A stretch of DNA of 8,990 bases, from positions 1 through 8,990 of the forward strand of contig CAKUCW010000055.1 in NCBI GenBank assembly GCA_934643825.1, written 5' to 3'. The translations under genes were made by a program, and so were the position numbers. Within the stretch, counting starts at the first letter, position 1, and each line of letters opens with the position of its first letter. This DNA comes from an uncultured Clostridia bacterium (lineage in GTDB: Bacteria; Bacillota; Clostridia; Christensenellales; Aristaeellaceae). Shown here in pieces: positions 5,495 to 8,990 of the stretch. A model generated the notes under the pieces. That model did not search any database. It was not told where the DNA came from and saw only the letters and a list, made by a program, of their open reading frames with translations.

Positions 5495-6646
5495 ATGCGA
5501 AAGTTGGCTATCTTGGGTTCGACGGGTTCGATTGGTACGCAGGCGCTGGACGTCGCGGCACGCCACAGCGACCGATTCAAGGTTACGGCACTGGTCGCGC
5601 ACAGCTCCAGCGAAAAGCTCTTTGAGCAGGTTCGCCAATTCCACCCGCAGATTGCGGCGCTATCCGTTGAGCCGAAGGAAATCCCGGAGGATATCCGCGA
5701 AGGATGCCAATGGATGTTTGGTGAAAACGTGCTGCTGGATGTCGTACGCGCATGTGACGCGGATGATGTGCTGGTTTCCGTCGTGGGCGTCGTCGGTCTG
5801 GCGGCGGTCATGGAGTCGCTTGCCTGCGGCAAACGCGTGCTGCTGGCGAACAAGGAGCCGCTCGTTGCGGGCGGCGAGCTGGTGACAGAGGCGGCGCGTA
5901 AGGCGGGGCATCCGCTGCTGCCGGTGGACAGCGAGCATAGCGCAATTTTCCAGTGCCTGCAAGGGGCGCAGGGAAACGTGCCGACCCGTCTGATTCTGAC
6001 GGCGAGCGGCGGCCCGTTCCGTACATGGTCGAAGAAAGATATTTACAACGCCAGACCCGAGCAGGCGCTCAAGCATCCCAACTGGAGCATGGGACGCAAG
6101 ATCACCATCGATTCCGCATCGATGATGAACAAGGCGCTGGAAGTCATCGAGGCGAGATGGCTGTTTGACATGCCGGCGGAAAAAATCGATGTGCTGATTC
6201 ATCCGCAGAGCGTCATACATTCTATGGTCGAATATGCCGACGGCGCGGTGATGGCTCAGCTGGGCACGCCGGATATGCGCCTGCCGATTCTCTACGCGAT
6301 GAGCTATCCGGAGAGGCTGGCAACGGGCGGCAAGCGTCTTGATTTTACGCAGATGAAGGCGCTGACGTTTGAGCAGCCGGATTACGACCGATTCCCCGGC
6401 TTGAAGCTGGCATATGATGCGCTGAAGGTCGGCGGCTCGATGAGCGCGGTGCTCAACGGTGCAAACGAAATTGCGGTTGACGCGTTCCTGCATGAGCGCA
6501 TTCCGTTCGGCGCGATTGCACAGCTGGTTGAAGAGACGATGCACGCGGTGCCTGTCATCGCGCATCCGACGCTTGAGCAGGTGTTTGAGTGCGACCGTGC
6601 GGCGAGGCAGAAGGCGACGGAGCTGCTTACCCGATTCGGCGCGTAA
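5495..6646 (+). CDS. dxr: 1-deoxy-D-xylulose 5-phosphate reductoisomerase
   Basis: Dxr (IspC) converts DXP to 2-C-methyl-D-erythritol 4-phosphate using NADPH, the committed step of the MEP isoprenoid pathway. The 383-residue product is full length. The Rossmann NADPH loop is GSTGSIG (8-14). The metal site is VDSEHSA (144-150) with D145 and E147, plus E216 in NKALEVIEA (212-220). Substrate contacts include SGGPF (171-175), HPNWSMG (194-200) and NGANE (321-325). Two small departures from common motifs are visible: ANKEPLV (118-124) has proline where Ser or Thr is common, and NKALE has Ala where E. coli has Gly. All catalytic ligands are present, so the enzyme should be active. GGAGG (5485-5489) lies 5 nt before the ATG, and the gene starts 15 nt after cdsA. 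Confidence 0.97.
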   Translation: MRKLAILGSTGSIGTQALDVAARHSDRFKVTALVAHSSSEKLFEQVRQFHPQIAALSVEPKEIPEDIREGCQWMFGENVLLDVVRACDADDVLVSVVGVVGLAAVMESLACGKRVLLANKEPLVAGGELVTEAARKAGHPLLPVDSEHSAIFQCLQGAQGNVPTRLILTASGGPFRTWSKKDIYNARPEQALKHPNWSMGRKITIDSASMMNKALEVIEARWLFDMPAEKIDVLIHPQSVIHSMVEYADGAVMAQLGTPDMRLPILYAMSYPERLATGGKRLDFTQMKALTFEQPDYDRFPGLKLAYDALKVGGSMSAVLNGANEIAVDAFLHERIPFGAIAQLVEETMHAVPVIAHPTLEQVFECDRAARQKATELLTRFGA

Positions 6647-6667
6647 AGCAGGAGGTGTTTTCGGTTC

Positions 6668-7690
6668 ATGTATGTGGTTCTGGCGCTTTTGCTGCTGGGC
6701 GTTTTGATTATCGCGCATGAGGCAGGTCATTTCTGGGCGGCGCGGGCATGCGGCATTGGCGTGCAGGAATTCTCGATGGGCATGGGCCCGCTGATTGCAA
6801 AATGGCAGAGCAGACAGGGAACGCAGTTTTCCGTGCGTCTGTTGCCCATCGGCGGTTACTGCCAGTTTTACGGCGAAGACGAGGATGAACCGGATCCCCG
6901 GGCTTTCAATAATCAGGCGGTATGGAAACGGGCGATTACGGTCGCAAGCGGCCCGCTGATGAATTTCCTGGTCGCGTTTCTGGTTGTCGTGCTGTTCATG
7001 AGCGTCATTGGCATCAACACGATTGTGCCGAAGGTGGCGCAGGTTGAAGAAAATGCGCAGGCTGCGGGACTGCGGGTCGGTGATGTCATCTTTTCCGTCA
7101 ACGGCGCGGAGATGACGAAGTATCAGCAGATTTCGCAGGCGATTGCGGCATCGGCGGGGCAGGATGTGACGCTGGGCGTGAAGCGCGGCGAAGAAACGCT
7201 TTCGCTGACGCTGACGCCGTTTTATGACGAAGCGGCGGGGCGTTACCGTGTCGGCTTTTCGTTCGGACAGGAGCGGACGAGGATATCCATTCTGACGAGC
7301 ATTCCCGTTTCCGTGCAAAAAAATGTCGAGAGCGTGAAGCTCATCCTTTCCACCCTTAAAGATATGATTTTCAAGGGGCAGGGCGTGGACGATGTAACCG
7401 GTCCGGTCGGCACGGTATATGTCATTCAGGAGGTCACCCAGCAGGGCGGACTGGACGTCTATCTGGAATTGATTGCGCTCATCAGCGTGAATCTCGGCGT
7501 GATGAATCTGCTGCCCATTCCGGGCTTGGACGGAAGCCGTCTGCTGTTCCTGCTCGTTGAAGCGATTCGCCGCAAGCCGGTGAAGCGGGAGTGGGAAGGC
7601 GCAATCCACGCGGCGGGCTTTATCCTGCTGATGGGATTGATGGTTCTGCTGACCTATAAGGATATCATGCGGTTCTTTATAAAGGGATAA
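6668..7690 (+). CDS. rseP: Site-2 intramembrane zinc metalloprotease, RseP/RasP family
   Basis: RseP family proteases cleave substrates inside the membrane, typically anti-sigma factors after a first cut and remnant signal peptides. The 340-residue protein has the expected architecture. Helix 1 (about 2-22) contains the zinc motif HEAGH (17-21). A conserved stretch LLPIGGYCQFYGED (58-71) fits the membrane-associated beta region. A second hydrophobic helix spans about 94-117. One PDZ domain (about 118-185) includes AAGLRVGDVIFSVNG (132-146). The third zinc-site helix carries NLGVMNLLPIPGLDGSR (275-291) with D288, and a last helix spans about 312-330. A single PDZ rather than two fits the Gram-positive RasP branch. 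AGGAGGTG (6650-6657) is 10 nt from the ATG. No anti-sigma factor gene is nearby, so the substrate is unknown. Confidence 0.96.
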   Translation: MYVVLALLLLGVLIIAHEAGHFWAARACGIGVQEFSMGMGPLIAKWQSRQGTQFSVRLLPIGGYCQFYGEDEDEPDPRAFNNQAVWKRAITVASGPLMNFLVAFLVVVLFMSVIGINTIVPKVAQVEENAQAAGLRVGDVIFSVNGAEMTKYQQISQAIAASAGQDVTLGVKRGEETLSLTLTPFYDEAAGRYRVGFSFGQERTRISILTSIPVSVQKNVESVKLILSTLKDMIFKGQGVDDVTGPVGTVYVIQEVTQQGGLDVYLELIALISVNLGVMNLLPIPGLDGSRLLFLLVEAIRRKPVKREWEGAIHAAGFILLMGLMVLLTYKDIMRFFIKG

Positions 7691-7710
7691 GAGAAGCGAG
7701 GAGAAGACAA

Positions 7711-8760
7711 ATGAGCGGAAAAACACGTCAGGTTAAAGTGGGAAATGTGCTGATTGGCGGCGGCGCTCCGGTCAGCGTGCAGTCCATGACGAATACGGAC
7801 ACGGCGGACGTCGAAGCGACGCTTTCCCAGATTCGTGCGCTGACGATTGCGGGCGCGGATATCGTGCGCGTTTCGGTGTACAACGACGCCTGCGCGGAGG
7901 CTGTGCGTGCGCTGGTGGATGCAAGCCCGGTGCCGCTGGTCGCTGATATTCACTTTGACTACAAGCTCGCCCTGAAGGCGGTTGAAAACGGCATTCACAA
8001 ACTGCGCATCAATCCCGGCAATATCGGCGGCGAAAAGAATGTCAAGATTCTTGCCGACTGCGTGAAGGCTCATCATATTCCGGTACGCATCGGCGTCAAC
8101 TCCGGTTCGGTCGAAAAGGATATCCTTGCCAAATACGGCGGCCCGACGCCGCAGGGCATGGTTGAAAGCGCCTTGGCGCATGCGAAGATGCTGGAGGACT
8201 GCGGTTTCTACGACATGGTGCTGTCGATGAAGGCGAGCAACGTGCCGGATACCGTCGCAGCATATCGGCTGGCGAACGCTCAGTGTGATTACCCGCTCCA
8301 TCTGGGTGTGACCGAAGCCGGTCTGCCGGAGCAGGGCAAAATCAAGAGCGCGATTGGCATTGGTTCGCTGCTGCTGGATGGCATTGGCGACACCATTCGC
8401 GTGTCGCTGACGGGCGATCCGTGCCTCGAGCCGCCGGCAGGCATCGAAATTTTGCAGGATGTCGGACTGCGCAAGGATTGCGTGCAGTATGTGTCCTGCC
8501 CGACCTGTGGACGCACCTGCATCGACGTGGGCGGCATCATGCGCCGGGTTCAGGAAGAACTCAAGGGCGTAAAGGTGCCGTTTAAGGTCGCCGTTATGGG
8601 CTGCGTGGTGAATGGACCGGGCGAGGGACGCGAAGCCGATATCGGCATTTGCGGCGGCGGAAACGGCACAGGGCTGCTCATCAAAAAGGGACAGCAGCCG
8701 CAGAAGGTGACCGGTGATTTGGCACAGATTCTGATTGACGAGATTCATAAGATGCTTTGA
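7711..8760 (+). CDS. ispG: (E)-4-hydroxy-3-methylbut-2-enyl diphosphate synthase, flavodoxin/ferredoxin dependent
   Basis: IspG (GcpE) reduces the cyclic intermediate MEcPP to HMBPP, the second-to-last MEP pathway step, using a [4Fe-4S] cluster. At 349 residues it is the short bacterial form, without the insert domain of plants and some other groups. The TIM-barrel part shows VQSMTNTDT (23-31), PLVADIHFDY (75-84), RINPGNIG (99-106) and GVTEAG (199-204). The cluster domain has SCPTCGRTC (262-270) and MGCVVNGPGE (296-305). C263, C266, C298 and E305 align with the four E. coli ligands at a constant offset of 7. GAGGAG (7698-7703) is 7 nt before the ATG. It ends the isoprenoid/lipid run; no terminator hairpin is visible after it. 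Confidence 0.98.
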   Translation: MSGKTRQVKVGNVLIGGGAPVSVQSMTNTDTADVEATLSQIRALTIAGADIVRVSVYNDACAEAVRALVDASPVPLVADIHFDYKLALKAVENGIHKLRINPGNIGGEKNVKILADCVKAHHIPVRIGVNSGSVEKDILAKYGGPTPQGMVESALAHAKMLEDCGFYDMVLSMKASNVPDTVAAYRLANAQCDYPLHLGVTEAGLPEQGKIKSAIGIGSLLLDGIGDTIRVSLTGDPCLEPPAGIEILQDVGLRKDCVQYVSCPTCGRTCIDVGGIMRRVQEELKGVKVPFKVAVMGCVVNGPGEGREADIGICGGGNGTGLLIKKGQQPQKVTGDLAQILIDEIHKML

Positions 8761-8786
8761 TTTTCGAAAGAAAGTGAGAGAAGCAC

Positions 8787-8990
8787 ATGAATCACTATGT
8801 ATATGATCAAATTATTTCAGAAATTGATAGAATACTATCTAATGGTGGATTTTTGTTGTTTCTGATTTGGTTTATTCAAAGAACAGTTATCGGGATTTTA
8901 TGCTTTAAGCTGGCTGAAAAAAAGGGATATGTGGGTTACTTCTTTACAGGAGCATTGCTTGGTATTCTGGGATTTGTGTATGTTATATGC
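8787..8990 (+). CDS. Small membrane protein of unknown function, 3' end outside window
   Basis: An open frame starts at the ATG 26 nt after the ispG stop and runs off the window after 68 codons. An in-frame TGA at 8775 precludes an upstream start. The ribosome binding site is weak (GAGAG, 8776-8780, 6 nt upstream), unlike those of the genes before it. The product begins with a short polar segment (1-18), then a hydrophobic helix (about 20-40), a basic KLAEKKGY loop (41-48) and a second hydrophobic helix (about 49-68) of the form YFFTGALLGILGFVYV. The two helices around an A-x-K-K-G turn resemble widespread small uncharacterised membrane proteins whose second helix ends in a short polar motif; that part is not visible here. 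Base composition is about 33% G+C against about 62% in the end of ispG, so recent acquisition is possible. I assign no function. Confidence 0.7.
   Translation, partial: MNHYVYDQIISEIDRILSNGGFLLFLIWFIQRTVIGILCFKLAEKKGYVGYFFTGALLGILGFVYVIC

Noticed and set aside
4562..5644. 360-codon minus-strand frame across uppS end, cdsA and dxr start
   Set aside because: It is antisense to a clear CdsA with its full signature. Its own translation is rich in Arg, His and Gln with no hydrophobic or catalytic pattern.
5660..7726. 688-codon open frame on the minus strand across dxr and rseP
   Set aside because: It is antisense to two genes with complete family motifs. Long antisense frames are expected in G+C-rich coding DNA with strong third-position bias. 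The translation is rich in Arg, His and Gln with no recognisable domain, and no ribosome binding site was evident.

Overview
This window is a conserved housekeeping block read entirely on the + strand. It looks like the chromosome of a G+C-rich member of the Clostridia (Firmicutes), plausibly of the Oscillospirales/Ruminococcaceae type. That placement is inferred from the gene order rpsB-tsf-pyrH-frr-uppS-cdsA-dxr-rseP-ispG, the strong purine-rich AGGAGG-like ribosome binding sites, a bacterial type A RNase P RNA, and a G+C-rich codon pattern. No mobile element, CRISPR array, tRNA or integrase is visible.

Layout. (1) 1-~236: the 3' two-thirds of the RNase P RNA (rnpB), cut by the window edge and closed by a UUCG-capped terminator at 258-288. 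(2) 300-2125: a near-consensus extended -10 promoter, a structured leader of about 100 nt, then rpsB (S2) and tsf (EF-Ts), ending in an intrinsic terminator at 2097-2125. (3) 2149-2911: pyrH (UMP kinase), closed by its own hairpin. (4) 2933-3836: a promoter, frr (ribosome recycling factor) and a translationally coupled 68-aa PASTA-like small ORF, then a third terminator-like hairpin. (5) 3888-8760: a tight run with gaps of 14-21 nt, uppS, cdsA, dxr, rseP and ispG. (6) 8761-8990: an abrupt change to AT-rich sequence (75 G+C of 230 bases) carrying the 5' end of a small membrane protein gene that runs off the window.

How the genes work together. The first half serves translation (tRNA 5' maturation, S2, EF-Ts, ribosome recycling) and pyrimidine nucleotide supply. 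The second half serves membrane and wall precursors. Dxr and IspG are steps of the MEP isoprenoid pathway, UppS turns its C5 products into undecaprenyl diphosphate for peptidoglycan carriers, CdsA makes CDP-diacylglycerol for phospholipids, and RseP is an intramembrane site-2 protease.

Most of the window is ordinary core genome. The items worth a second look are the rpsB leader with competing helices, the small PASTA-like ORF overlapping frr, the terminators inside a co-directional cluster (notably one with no room for a promoter before pyrH), and the composition break after ispG, where many Firmicutes carry polC. I found no clearly undescribed multi-gene system.
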